Part shown: one piece after another, positions 42,310 to 52,088 of the stretch
Layout: each line of letters begins with the position of its first letter
Numbering within the stretch: position 1 is the first letter of the stretch
Assembly: GCF_041956535.1 (NCBI RefSeq)
Contig: NW_027192201.1
Span: 44,475 to 96,661 of the forward strand
Direction: 5' to 3'
Length of the DNA stretch: 52,187 bases
DNA from: Calcarisporiella thermophila CBS 279.70
Taxonomy: Eukaryota; Calcarisporiellomycota
Notes under the pieces: generated by a model
The model's database searches: none
What the model saw: the letters and a program-made list of their open reading frames with translations, nothing else
What the model was told of the DNA's origin: nothing
Translations under genes and position numbers: made by a program

Positions 42310-43434
42310 TCATATCGAGGAAACGTGAGATCTTGGGAGCCTCCAATCTAAAACCAATATGGAGACGGCAAAAGCAGAACTAGCCACGGCGAGCCAAGGC
42401 CACTCTGTTAGGCGAGAGCCAGTGGAACGGAACATGGTGGGCGTGGTGGGTGTGGGCGACCGTGCGACAGAAAGAGTGGGGACGTGATCCAAATCACGGG
42501 TCGTCACCGATATACTCGGCAAGGTGGATGCTCCTAGCGGTGCGTGTAGAAACTGGTCGATCACGTGGATGACACCGGCCGTGGTCAACATATCCGTCCG
42601 TATTAGGGTTGCATTGTTGATAGTAAAGCTGTTATTCTGCATCTCCAGGGTGACCAGCTCTCCCGACATGGCGTGGGCCTGCACTCCCTGCCTGAAATCA
42701 ACCGTGCGCCATATCCCTTCGACCATATGGTAGCGCGCGTTGTGCAGCTGTAGAGCGTCGGTCAGATTGGTATAATTGGCCGCCACCATGGCCTCGTTGG
42801 AGGGAATAAAGAGGGTATTTCCTCTCATGTCAGCAATGCCCGTCAAGTTCCATTTCTTGACAAGCTGCGCGAAGAGATCCGTGTTTTTAATGCCGGGCAG
42901 AGTTTTGGAGGGCGATTGCGGAAGGCCGCACACCCCGTCGATGACGTGAAGAACCCCGTTCGGAACGGAGATATCCGCCTTCACCACCCTGATGGGATCT
43001 TGCGCTCCGCAGTAGAGCATGGTGACGCCTCCCTCTTTCTTTAACTTGACCGATTGCACTGCGCCAGGGGTGTTCACCGTCTTTGTGTCATAAAGGGTGG
43101 GGAAAAACTGGCCCCCCACCTCCAACTTATCCGTAGTGACCATCTGGGGTAGAATATGGTATGCCAGAACTCGGGTCGCGGAATTTTGTTGAGTAAGGTT
43201 GATGAGATCGGGGGCGGCATTAATGGCGCTGTCACTAGGCGCGAAGAAGGTAAAGCTTGGCTGTGAAGTAAATAATGTGCGCAATGCAGCGTATTTTTCT
43301 GTGGCCAGAGCTGTAGAGAGTAATGTTAGCCCCTCGCTCGAGAGTTTGTTAGCGACCGAGAGGAAGTCGGCCGCTAATGCTAGAGAGAAAAGGGCTAAAG
43401 TGAAAAGCGTGGAAATCAAATGGAATGGCCTCAT
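42310..43434 (-). CDS. Fasciclin (FAS1) two-domain cell-surface protein
   Basis: Single exon, 374 residues from the ATG at 43434 (MRPFHLISTLFTLALFSLAL), chosen over an upstream in-frame start because it opens a clean signal peptide. FAS1 domain 1 has FTFFAPSDSAIN (H1 box), VLAYHILPQ and NGVLHVIDGV. Domain 2 has NTLFIPSNEAM, ARYHMVEG and AGVIHVIDQFLHAP. A Thr/Pro-rich linker and a C-terminal hydrophobic stretch (WPWLAVASSAFAVSILVL) follow, with a short polar tail, fitting either GPI attachment or a single membrane span. FAS1 proteins mediate adhesion and matrix contacts; in fungi they sit in the wall, plasma membrane or vacuole. Three or more N-glycosylation sites (NLT, NYT, NNS) are visible. 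Confidence 0.9.
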   Translation of the reverse strand: MRPFHLISTLFTLALFSLALAADFLSVANKLSSEGLTLLSTALATEKYAALRTLFTSQPSFTFFAPSDSAINAAPDLINLTQQNSATRVLAYHILPQMVTTDKLEVGGQFFPTLYDTKTVNTPGAVQSVKLKKEGGVTMLYCGAQDPIRVVKADISVPNGVLHVIDGVCGLPQSPSKTLPGIKNTDLFAQLVKKWNLTGIADMRGNTLFIPSNEAMVAANYTNLTDALQLHNARYHMVEGIWRTVDFRQGVQAHAMSGELVTLEMQNNSFTINNATLIRTDMLTTAGVIHVIDQFLHAPLGASTLPSISVTTRDLDHVPTLSVARSPTPTTPTMFRSTGSRLTEWPWLAVASSAFAVSILVLDWRLPRSHVSSI

Positions 43435-43900
43435 GAGCTCTTTTTCGGGATGTAGGGTGAGATTCAAGCTCAATCCTCAACTGAATTCGAGGGCACAGCA
43501 ATAATGTCGAGAAAGAGAATAAAGTGGGGCAAACTCGTTGAGACATTCAGAATTCCCGTATAAAGTCGAGAAGCGGAACATGAAATTTTCTGACCATGGT
43601 AGCATATCAAATTATCCACGCAGGACCATCAAGGGTAGGATCACAAGAAAAATACCAAGAAACACAAAGACCGAGGGCCCATCCAGAAAGATTATCCGCA
43701 GAAAGCCCACGCTAATGCAACGAAATCTCGAGCAAAAGCCTCTGCCTAGCATGAGCATAGTCATGATCGGCGTCCTCGATCAAGCCATCCTTACCCGGCC
43801 TTTGCTATTGCCGATGAACTCTGTGGCTTGTTTCCCTCAATTTTGAATCGAGTTCTGGCTTCATTCTGTGAACGTATGACATTCGTGAGAGCAGTCCATA
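43435..43900. promoter_or_regulatory. Divergent promoter, fasciclin / mitochondrial IF3
   Basis: 466 bp between divergent start codons. A 102-codon frame at 43538-43846 is Arg/Lys-rich without domain or good start context and probably non-coding. Confidence 0.45.
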
Positions 43901-44584
43901 ATGTTCCGACTCTATCCATCCCTTCCAAGGCTCTGGGTCCGCACGCGTCCAAGCCCGTGTTATAGGTTCTTGGCGACGCGCTCATCCCTCTCCTCCTCCC
44001 AATCCACCCCTCAAGCAGCCAAACCCCCTGCCAAAACAGCGGCTCCCCCCCTAAATCGCCCTCGCCGAGACGAGGAAATTACCGCCCGCAAAATCCAGTT
44101 TGTGAATGCTCAGGGTGAACTGGAAGGCATCAAACCTTTGACCGAAGTCCTTGGCTCCTTCGATCGCTCTACCTATTGGTTACTTGAGGTTGATCCTCGG
44201 GCTCAACCCCCAGTCTGCCGTCTTGTCACCAAGAAAGATCTCTATGAAAAGCAGCGCGCACGACGCAAAGCTACCAAGCCCACTGCCAGTGTGTTGAAGG
44301 AACTCTCATTTGCATGGACGGTGGCCCCCCATGACCTGGCGCATAAGATGGAGAAGGCGCGCGAGATTTTGTCCAAGGGACATAAACTTGAGTTACGGAT
44401 AGTGAGCAAAGCGGGGAGAAGAGTACCACAGCCAGAGCAGGAGAAGTTAATGAGCCAGATATTGGGAGAATTAGACGAATATTCGCGAGTCATCAAACCT
44501 GTGACCCTGACGAAGAGTGTGGGCATGGTGACCTTGCAGGGCAAAGCAATAAGCAAGGATAAGCAAGGGGAGTCCAGCGAGTGA
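43901..44584 (+). CDS. AIM23: Mitochondrial translation initiation factor IF-3
   Basis: Single exon, 227 residues. The N-terminus (MFRLYPSLPRLWVRTRPSPC) is Arg/Ser-rich without acids, as in a mitochondrial presequence, and is followed by a Pro/Ala linker. The IF3 N domain appears around ITARKIQFVNAQGELEGIKP, with the family pattern (N/T)xxI...V.(L)I...G...G. The C domain appears around KELSFAWTVAPHDLAHKMEK and KGHKLELRIVSKAGRR. IF3 binds the small mitoribosomal subunit and proofreads start-codon selection. The N-terminal domain is more diverged than the C-terminal one, which is common for fungal Aim23-type factors. Confidence 0.87.
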   Translation: MFRLYPSLPRLWVRTRPSPCYRFLATRSSLSSSQSTPQAAKPPAKTAAPPLNRPRRDEEITARKIQFVNAQGELEGIKPLTEVLGSFDRSTYWLLEVDPRAQPPVCRLVTKKDLYEKQRARRKATKPTASVLKELSFAWTVAPHDLAHKMEKAREILSKGHKLELRIVSKAGRRVPQPEQEKLMSQILGELDEYSRVIKPVTLTKSVGMVTLQGKAISKDKQGESSE

Positions 44585-45085
44585 AAATGGACGCTTAATG
44601 GCGGTTTACGTTGCGGTCATGGGTGGGGATCATCCGGGATCTAGAAAAGAGACTTTCTCTCCATACCTTCTTTCTTTATGTATATGTATAGAGGACGGAC
44701 AATACATATATTTATATTTCATAAGGATCCTGAAAATTGTTGAGGGCGATTCACCCAGAAAGTAAGCACAAACTGAGGAGGGCTGGATACTCCAACTCTA
44801 TAGATCTCTTATATAAAACTAAGATCGTGAGGACCCACTCCCCCTCTTTCGCTCATCTGTCCTCTCCATCGATCATCTCCGCTCTACCTTTGCCTTTTTT
44901 TCCATTTTTTCGAAAATCGCCCTTGTTCTTCTCCTCACGCGGTCGGTGATACCGCTTTTATCTCGTCCCTTTTCCATAAACGGGATGGTAATGCATCTAG
45001 CCATTTTTCGCTGAATCGATGGTGTTAGGGGAAGAGTCTATGGACACTCAATGAATCTCGTTTTGCCATTGGATAGGGTCAATCT
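44585..45085. other. Intergenic region, mtIF3 to UBL-BAG gene
   Basis: 501 bp in tandem orientation. A TATATGTATATAG run near 44680 may belong to the 3' end of mtIF3. The second half is C/T-rich and probably promoter. No gene recognised. Confidence 0.45.
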
Positions 45086-45875
45086 ATGATTATTCAAGTG
45101 GCGTGGAATCGCCAACTCTTCGAGATCGATCTCGGTTCATCAAGCGATGTCCTCTCCCGTACAACAGTCGCTGACCTAAAGTCGAGGATAAAAGAGGCCA
45201 CCGGGATGCCCATCAATTCAATGAAGCTCATCTATTCCGGAGGTAAGTGCTTCTTGTTACCTTGCTATTACTCCCCGTGCATGGATCGATTTGTAGTGTG
45301 CTAATTCTCGCCTCTGCTGAGCAGCCGTTATGAAGAATGATTTAGTACCGTTATCACAATATGGTATTAGAAATCGGTCAAAAGTGATGCTGCTGACTTC
45401 AATGCCGGATGTAGGCCTTCCTCCTGTGTTCAGTCCACATGGCTTATGTTTACTCACTCGTTTTTTTTCCTTCCAAATTGCGTAGGGTGGAGTCGCTAAT
45501 CGGCAAGCGCAGGACGAGGATAGCGAGGAACAGGCCCTCCTCATACGCGTTCAAAACCTGGTTGCTCAAGTGACACGCACGCTTATCCCCCAAATAGAAT
45601 CCTATGAACAACAAGTTGCTGGCTATTTTGCTGCACCCCCACTTCCCCCCGATGCCGACGCCGCATCCCGACAGAGATTCGAAAAGACACACCGGGAAAT
45701 CTCCGAGCGGCTGATGCAAGCCCTCTTTGCCCTCGACTCAATCGTGTGCCCTGAGAATGCTCAGCGCGTGAGAGAAAAACGTCGAGAGGCGGTACGGTGG
45801 GCCCAATCTTTACTTGATCGGGTGGATCGGTGTAAGGAGCAGCTGGCCCAGGGGTTAAGGGCCAGAAACAATTAG
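45086..45875 (+). CDS. Ubiquitin-like plus BAG-domain Hsp70 co-chaperone
   Basis: Three exons (45086-45242, 45325-45410, 45486-45875) join in frame to 210 residues. The N-terminal half is a ubiquitin-like fold: MIIQVAWNRQLFEIDL, TTVADLKSRIKEATGMP, NSMKLIYSG, then KNDLVPLSQYGIRNRSKVML. The C-terminal half is a helical BAG domain (about 110-200) with ERLMQALFALDSIV and VREKRREAVRWAQSLLDRVD, the last helix carrying the Arg/Asp pattern that contacts the Hsp70 nucleotide-binding domain. The layout equals human BAG1 and fission-yeast Bag101. BAG proteins release ADP from Hsp70, and the ubiquitin-like part links to the proteasome. No membrane anchor is present, unlike yeast Snl1. Confidence 0.83.
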
Positions 45876-46262
45876 ATTAGAGAGCATCCCTTCGTATAAG
45901 CAAAACTTTGTTTTTTTTTTGGTGCCGTATATATACATATATATAAAATATATATGTTGCTATAAATGCCTTTTTTTTTTCTTTTATTGAACTTGGACGA
46001 GATTGAGTATTAGAGTGCTGGAGAAAGGAAGGAAGGAGAAAAAAATAGGGGGTTGATATAAAACTACAACAAAATACGTGGGATGAAAAAAAAAAAAAAT
46101 AGAACAGATAATTAAACCAAAAAAAAAAAAAGAAAATAGTAAAAAGCGAAATCTAATCACAGTATAAGGAAGATTGATATACCGTCAGAGTGAGAAATAA
46201 TAGGAGATATCATAGAGAAACAAATTTGAAGAGTAGGAGAGAGGAAAGGAAGATGTGCCTAA
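45876..46262. other. Convergent AT-rich 3' region
   Basis: 387 bp with homopolymer T and A runs and a TATATACATATATATAAAATATATA stretch starting near 45930 (shown here in parts: ATATATAC, then ATATATAAAATATATAT). It probably carries the polyadenylation sites of both flanking genes. Confidence 0.5.
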
Positions 46263-46964
46263 CTAATGAGTTCTCTGGTGATATTGATTCAGAGTTTGCT
46301 TAAAGAAGTCATTTCCTCCAGGCACACTGCTGAACCGGCTGGTTGAAACCTCTTCTTCATCCCAACCCGATTTTGATCTACGAGTGAGGAATTTTGTGGT
46401 CACGAATGCAATGGCTCCCAACACGATGACTCCTCCCACAGTCGATACTGCAATAATGATAGTTCTCGTGTTCGTCCCACCCCCTTGATCCGTTTCTGGC
46501 ATGACCGATGCGGAGGGCGAAGAGGCACGTGAGCTTGAAGTTGGGTCAGAGGGGGGTACCATTGTAGTGGAGGACGACTGGATATTCTTAGTGGTTGTGG
46601 AGGTTAAGGTGCTATGAGAGGTTGGCGGAGCCGTTGTGGAAGGCTCGGGAGGCGGAGTGGTGGATGGGGTTGGCTGGGAAGAAGACGATGGTTCAGGCGG
46701 CTTGCTGGAAGAAGAAGGGGGGACAGAGGACGAGGAGGGGGGGTCGGATGAGCTAGGGGGATTGGAAGAAGACGGGGGATCCGAGGAGGTGGGGGGGGAA
46801 GGAGGGGGAGAGGTGGGGGGCTTCGTTGGCCCCTCGGAGGAGCCAGGAGGGGCGGTTACATCCCCTCCCTTGCTAATGCTTCCCTGGCGTTTCTCGAGCC
46901 CATTCGCCTGCACAATGGCAGACAGTAGACATATTAATAGTAGTGAGCTGATATTGATGCGCAT
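46263..46964 (-). CDS. Mucin-like Ser/Pro/Thr-rich single-pass membrane protein
   Basis: Single exon, 233 residues. The frame opens at a GTG, but the true ATG is at 46964 and starts a signal peptide (MRINISSLLLICLLSAIVQA) followed by LEKR, a Kex2 site. An extracellular stem of about 130 residues is made almost only of Pro, Ser and Thr, with repeats of S-S-x-P-P-S-S-S. One span (TIIIAVSTVGGVIVLGAIAF) precedes a basic stop (TRRSK) and a tail of about 35 residues with an acidic EEE and aromatic residues (NDFFKQTLNQYHQRTH). The design resembles fungal wall-stress sensors (Mid2/Wsc/Msb2-like) without their cysteine domains. Function is inferred only from layout. Confidence 0.72.
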   Translation of the reverse strand: MRINISSLLLICLLSAIVQANGLEKRQGSISKGGDVTAPPGSSEGPTKPPTSPPPSPPTSSDPPSSSNPPSSSDPPSSSSVPPSSSSKPPEPSSSSQPTPSTTPPPEPSTTAPPTSHSTLTSTTTKNIQSSSTTMVPPSDPTSSSRASSPSASVMPETDQGGGTNTRTIIIAVSTVGGVIVLGAIAFVTTKFLTRRSKSGWDEEEVSTSRFSSVPGGNDFFKQTLNQYHQRTH

Positions 46965-47639
46965 TCCCACACGGTGTTTTTCTTAATTAAAATGCAGGCA
47001 AAGTAGCAGAGTCAGTGGAATGGACCAAAGCAAAAATAAAAAACGCCGGAGGGTTATAAATAACTCTTATCAGCAATCAGACGTCTGAAGAAGCAACCTT
47101 AACTTTATCCCAGGTACGAAGCTGGGACGAATAGAAACGATTCGTGGAATGAAATCATGCGTCTCAAGCCACCCTTGGCTTCTTTCCATTGTTTATTGAG
47201 CGATCGATCCGATTTGACAACTTCACGGTGGGCCGCCAAAGCAATTAGGGAAAAGAGGCTAGGTGGGCAAATTGGTGTGATCCCTTTCTATTACTCTCCT
47301 CTCTCTTTCTCATTTCTTTACTCTTTTGCAACCATAGGATATTTAATTCTGTTTTACCTGAGGCGGCAAATGGCACTTGTGACCGTAGCGGCGGCGCTAA
47401 AAATATCCAGATCATGACTTTTATCAATTTTGATAAACATATCATTATTCAATCGTCAACAAGGAATATGCAATAGCCGTTCTTATCAAGGGTAAAAAAG
47501 AACGAAAAGCAAGGGAACTATTAGATACAAAAGAAGGAGAGAGAGAGTAAGGGAGAGAGAGAGAGAGAATAAAAAAGCGAAGCTAAACGAATAGAAATAG
47601 ATAATATATATATATTTTGCTCGCACACATAAATATAAA
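46965..47639. other. Intergenic region with GA and TA microsatellites
   Basis: 675 bp containing the promoter of the mucin-like gene and the 3' flank of OPY2. (GA)n tracts lie at about 47537-47569 and a short (TA)n run at about 47604-47614. An 86-codon plus frame at 47157-47417 is not convincing. Confidence 0.5.
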
Positions 47640-48677
47640 CTAACAAGATCCGCCGCTTCCACGCTGCCCGCTCCAGACAATCGTGATGGTTTCGCCTTCA
47701 ACAGCGCCCTGGGTGTCCCAATGCACGGGGACAATCACATCACCCTCTGGGGTGACTGGGTCCGACTTAGAGTCATCCTGCTCCAATGGAGGCGACCGTT
47801 GAACGCTGGTGATGATATTGCTAGTATTACCCTTCTTCACACTGTCGATTCGAACAAGGTGTGGCTTTGCTCTTGTTAAGGTGGTGGCTTTGATGGGCAC
47901 ATCCACCTCAGAGAGCGCGCTCTTACGCAGGTCACTCTGCTTGTCAGGGAGCTCTGCTTGCTGCTGGCCAACGTGGAGACGGTTGCTGGTGGAGGGCTGG
48001 AAGGCGTGGGCATCATCCTCACCCATTAAAGTGGGGGCATCACTGGCCTTTGAGTTGCGAACCGATGGAATATAGGCAATGGGGACGATGGCCGAAACCG
48101 ATTTCTGCCGAGTCAAGCCGGATGGTGTGGCCGTATTCACCGCCTCCTCGGAGCCAAACGAGGGGGCATTCCCTTGTTCTGAGGTAGGGGGACCCATCTC
48201 GAACCAAAGGAACCTGTTCCCGCTCTGACGGCATTTCCGGTAATGTCTGTAGGTCAGTCCGCCCACGGCCAATACAACCACAGCGGCAGCGACTCCGAGC
48301 ACGCTTGGCACAATGATTCCGCCACCGCCTCCATTATTCACCGTCTCTGCGCCTCCATTGAGTGTGCCCAAATTGTTCTGAGGGCGACACACTGCTTTGG
48401 AGCATTCGTTGCAAGTGCGAGTTACCAGCACGCATACTTGTCCCGATGGGCAAGAGGCGGGGCATTTGGGGGGAGGACAAGAAGTGACGCATTGTTCTGG
48501 TGCAAAATTGGCTGCGATATTCTCCAAGCGACGATGGAGGAACACCGTGCGACGACGGGGCGCGGGTGTAAAATTGGCATGAGGATGCTGGTTGAGAGCA
48601 TCTACCACCGTAAGGGCCAAGAAACACAAGAAAAACAAGAGCCAAATACGATGTGAAAATCGGTATATCGACGACAT
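47640..48677 (-). CDS. OPY2: Opy2-type membrane anchor of the HOG/MAPK pathway
   Basis: Single exon, 345 residues. After a signal or anchor segment (IWLLFFLCFLALTVVDA) comes a Cys-rich extracellular motif CVTSCPPPKCPASCPSGQVC followed by VLVTRTCNECSKAVC, the signature of Opy2. A Gly-rich spacer leads to the membrane span IIVPSVLGVAAAVVVLAVGG and a long cytosolic tail with basic and Ser-rich segments. The tail's last part, VIVPVHWDTQGAVE, is well ordered and may be a docking element. In yeast Opy2 recruits Ste50/Ste11 to the plasma membrane for osmotic and invasive-growth signalling, and its tail is phosphoregulated. A partner role for the nearby mucin-like and other stem-type surface proteins is possible but unproven. 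Confidence 0.85.
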   Translation of the reverse strand: MSSIYRFSHRIWLLFFLCFLALTVVDALNQHPHANFTPAPRRRTVFLHRRLENIAANFAPEQCVTSCPPPKCPASCPSGQVCVLVTRTCNECSKAVCRPQNNLGTLNGGAETVNNGGGGGIIVPSVLGVAAAVVVLAVGGLTYRHYRKCRQSGNRFLWFEMGPPTSEQGNAPSFGSEEAVNTATPSGLTRQKSVSAIVPIAYIPSVRNSKASDAPTLMGEDDAHAFQPSTSNRLHVGQQQAELPDKQSDLRKSALSEVDVPIKATTLTRAKPHLVRIDSVKKGNTSNIITSVQRSPPLEQDDSKSDPVTPEGDVIVPVHWDTQGAVEGETITIVWSGQRGSGGSC

Positions 48678-49372
48678 GGCTTCAGTGTAAGGAAAGGAAG
48701 GGGGGGATAGAGATGAGGATGGGGGATGACAGCTAAAGGTCTAGCTTACGACAGTAATTGATTAGTTAAATTCTTCCTAGATTCAGCGTGTGGGGGCGTA
48801 TGGGAAAGAAATGAGAAAGAGTGTGGTTGATGAGGCTAAAATTAATTTATAAAACAAATCGCCATGTCAAAGCAAGGATGTTTGGGAAAGCTTGAGGAAA
48901 AAGAAGAAAATTCTAATATTAGCTCCTCCCCCCTTTTTGTTTTTTTGCTCGGTACCAGCCGTTGCTGAGGAAAAACTCAGGTAATAGGATTGAGAAAAAA
49001 TCCGATATATAAGGCTTTGATTAGATGCAATTTTCTTTCCATACGTCACACAGTACCCATTCTGAATTTTCGCCTCTGACAAACTTCACCAATCAGCCCG
49101 CGGGAAGGGTTATAGGAGAAATCCAAAATCACTAAAAGCGAGATTATGTTGGGACAAGTGATTGTTCATTTTGCGTCCAGAAGCCCAGTGGATCCTGAGC
49201 AGACCATAGAAGAACCTGGAATGACTTGCGTCGCATCCATTGTAACATCTGCGTAAACGGCCTGACGCTACGTGTGCGAGAAGGAAAGATAAGCGGATCT
49301 GCATCGAAATAGGGATCAAGATAGGGATCGGTTCGAGCGCGAGAAAACCTGGCAGGCAGAGAGAAGAGCGTC
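48678..49372. other. OPY2 promoter and 3' flank of the tail-anchored gene
   Basis: 695 bp on the 5' side of OPY2 and the 3' side of the coiled-coil gene. No frame carries a domain. AT-rich with T/G tracts around 48930. Confidence 0.45.
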
Positions 49373-51555
49373 TTAGCAAAAGTAGAGGAAAGACCCGTTT
49401 TCCAAGCCCATGATACTATACCCGAAGAGGAGGACTAATGCGAGCATCTCCACTATAATTAAGAAAACTAGAACCGTGACGAGCCGTCTTGAAGAAGTGG
49501 TTGCCGGCAGGGACGGTGGTGAGCTTGATGCCTAAAAGGTAGTAAAATTGGTTGGGTCTAGCCAAAGAGGCATCCAAAGGCAGTTGAGAAACACATACTT
49601 TGGCTTCCATTTCACCCTTGAGTTTTCGGACTCGCTCAAGAGTCTGCGTGAGCCGTCGATCTATCTCGTCCTCCTTCTTCACCCTACTAATGACTTTATC
49701 CTTCAAGGATACCAACTCATCCTACCCAAACGTATTTAAGCAATCATTCTCAAATTATCCCATAATGCATAGAGTGGTTTGGCTTACGTTTGATTTAAGA
49801 ATTTCCTCCCTCATACTCTCCATCTCCTCTGATAAATTTTGCCATCGCGTCTCTTCTGCGCGATGAACCTCCTGCCTAACCACCTCGCTATCATTGGAAG
49901 GATTTCGATCTTCTTGCTGTGGTGAAAAAATACTCTCTACCTGAGGCTTCGACTTGTAGGGTGTAAAATCGAGTGAGGAGGTCACTTGTTTGTTGCCCTG
50001 AGTTTGCGATTTCTGATCAACTGGGGTAGTGTTGGAAGAAGGCATTGGCACTCTGCGCGGTGGAGAGATTTTTGAGATATCCAACTCGGCGGATGTATGT
50101 GAAATATCGGTTCGAGTAGAGTTCCAACGGCTATCCAGCTCAGGGACAGGAAATGGCACAGGCTAGATATTATAATTTGAATACATATGCACTTCAATCA
50201 AGTTTAAAGGCATCGAATTATTACCACGTGAAGAGAAGGCAAATCTTCCATGTCCTTCTCGTCTAAAGAATGATTTGCTACATCAGTGGATTGCTTGGGC
50301 ACCAATTGAGATGGCTCTTCGTATGAAGTAGAGACTTGTGCCTCATCCTCTTCCGTAATGGCGGGCAAAGTAGTTTGGAAAATATCAGACGCTAATAGTG
50401 ATTAAACTTCAGCAGAGAGATAATAGGTGGCATTCATGGGCATTATTACCGGTTGCATCTAGAACCCTGTCCATCATAGGACTCGATTGCTCCATTGTGA
50501 TAGCTTCGTGTGTTGAAGGTTGGGACTGTGTAATCGTGTGAGAAGAGGCCGTGAGTCCAATGCGGTTGTTGAAAGTGGATGGGCGAGTATCGGAAGTGTT
50601 TGGCACATCCAGCGTATCATCTGAAGCTCTTGGCTAAATAGTAGGAAAATTCAAATGGATAGTTAGGGGTTGCCTCCTAGATGCATGTTGAATTATACTA
50701 ACAGAGGTGAGCTTGGAGAGCCGACGCAATAGGCTGTGCGGTGTTTCTTGAGTTATCCGCTCTTTTGGAGTGAAGTGTTCCAGAGATTTCACCTTATCGC
50801 CGCTCTCTTGGAGTTGTGATGGCGATCGAAGTGGGCTTTCATAAGAGGCAATCTCACCTCGTGAGAATAGTTTCTCTGGCCGTACTGGCGCAGGCGTTAT
50901 GCTTAATTCGATCTAACAAAAAGTATCAGTAGCCTATTTCTTATATTGGATATCAGTGTATAATTCATACCTGATGTCGCGAAGCACTCTGATCATCAAG
51001 TCCCGTCTCATGTTCTGAAGCTTCTGGAGTTTCTACGCGTCCATCTATGGGTGGACGCGTCAAAAACTTGGAAGATTTATCCAATGATTGTGTCGACGCT
51101 TTTATATCCATACTTGTGGTTGCAGTTAATCTAGTTCTTCCGATATTTTCTGCATTGAAGCGTGCGCGCTGTGATGGTGTAAGAAAAATGTTGGAATTTA
51201 AATCCCTCTATTCAGATAAATAAGTGAGACGATGAATCCTTGAACATGCAATATATATTTCTGAGTATACTTTTCGACGTGTAACGCTATTATCAAAAGG
51301 AGAACGGGCTAGAAAACTAGGTTGGCTATCCTGAGAAGTCCCTTTAGGTTCTACATTTTCAGCGCTGGTGGTGAAGTCTCTTGGATTAGTGCGGTAGTGT
51401 TGAGAAACTGGAATTTTGCTTTTTGACTTGTTTGCATTATCATAAGGGCTAATCGCGTCAGCAGTCTTACCGTCTCTCAGATTAGATCGAGGAAAGGCTG
51501 GAGTGTAAGCGGGGGAACGGTAACCCTGCAGGGGCGATGTATATGTCTGTGACAT
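49373..51555 (-). CDS. Tail-anchored coiled-coil protein of unknown function
   Basis: Eight exons (51555-51271, 51207-50971, 50912-50703, 50633-50450, 50391-50225, 50162-49788, 49721-49599, 49531-49373) join in frame to 579 residues. The first about 400 residues are disordered, Ser/Thr/Pro-rich, with repeated proline-directed phosphosite patterns (TSPLQ, RSPAYTP, FTPKE, TPHSLLRRLS). A coiled coil follows (EETRWQNLSEEMESMREEIL then DELVSLKDKVISRVKKEDEI and TLERVRKLKGEMEAK). The last exon encodes SSSPPSLPATTSSRR, one membrane span (LVTVLVFLIIVEMLALVLLF) and a short tail ending in FLYFC. A long disordered region, coiled coil and C-terminal anchor suggest a nuclear-envelope, spindle-pole or Golgi tether, but I do not recognise the family. 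Reading the last exon in another frame would lose the span; only the phase-0 join preserves it. Confidence 0.75.
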
Positions 51556-51657
51556 TCTATTAGATTAGAAAATATAAGTGCGTAAATGAGAAATGAAAAA
51601 AAAAAATAAAATAAAATAAAATTATATATTCAAATGCCGCAAAAATGAATAAAAAAC

Positions 51658-51730
51658 TGGAGAACCCGGGTATCGATCCCGGTGCCTCTCGCATGCTAAG
51701 CGAGCGCTCTACCATTTGAGCTAGTCCCCC
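51658..51730 (-). tRNA. tRNA-Ala (AGC)
   Basis: Read on the minus strand: acceptor GGGGGAC pairs with GTTCTCC, discriminator A. The D-arm is TAGCTCAAATGGTAGAGC (A box), the anticodon loop CTTAGCATG gives AGC, and the T-arm is CCGGG-ATCGATA-CCCGG. 73 nt, no intron, no encoded CCA. A T-rich run after the gene on the minus strand (ATTTTTATTCATTTTT) can terminate Pol III. Confidence 0.95.
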
Positions 51731-51796
51731 AATTCCTGAGAATGTCGTGTGCTAGAGAAGGGATATGCTGTAAGCTAGGATAAATAGGCGAATAGT

Positions 51797-51806
51797 AGCG
51801 GTTTCA
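51797..51806. repeat. Left target-site duplication of the SINE-like insert
   Basis: AGCGGTTTCA, repeated exactly at 52074-52083 directly after a poly(A) run. Confidence 0.55.
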
Positions 51807-52073
51807 TAATCGAAATGGCGCGGGTTCGAACCCCGCAATCCCCACCAGCACTCGCTTCTTGAGATTGCTGTCCACTTGCCCTTTGGCTCTAACACGACAA
51901 ACACGACTTTCACGATAAACACAACAATAACGACTATTACTGACGCAATGAGCGATGCTCGTCAACATGACGTGGATAACTTACTTCGCGTCAAGCTCTT
52001 TCACGTCTGCTTCTTGTAATATTGGGAACTATTAACCTAATAAAAGTTTCCATTGATTGATCAAAAAAAAAAA
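51807..52073 (+). mobile_element. 5'-truncated tRNA-derived SINE-like insert with poly(A) tail
   Basis: The 267-bp segment starts within a tRNA-like 3' half: T-arm GCGGG-TTCGAAC-CCCGC with a good B box (51823-51833), then AATCCCC and an encoded ACCA. A body of about 215 bp without frames follows, ending in eleven to twelve A residues (52063-52074). It is bracketed by a 10-bp direct repeat. The CCACCAGCACT junction after the tRNA part is shared with the unit at 52089, so both belong to one family. Poly(A), target duplication and 5' truncation are the standard products of LINE-assisted retroposition. No A box remains in this copy. The alternative, a degenerate tRNA gene with CAT in an anticodon-like loop, lacks a pairing 5' half. 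Confidence 0.55.
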
Positions 52074-52083
52074 AGCGGTTTCA
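52074..52083. repeat. Right target-site duplication of the SINE-like insert
   Basis: AGCGGTTTCA, identical to 51797-51806. The first A is shared with the poly(A) run, so the exact edge is uncertain by a base. Confidence 0.55.
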
Positions 52084-52088
52084 CGGAC

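Noticed and set aside
43538-43846. 102-codon plus frame between fasciclin and mtIF3
   Set aside because: Basic, low-information sequence overlapping both promoters, without homology that I can see.
51760-51847. A tRNA gene with CAT anticodon ending in ATCCCC plus ACCA
   Set aside because: The T-arm is perfect, but no 5' half pairs with the 3' acceptor, the D-arm is missing and the anticodon stem does not close. The flanking duplication and poly(A) explain it better as a truncated retroposed element.
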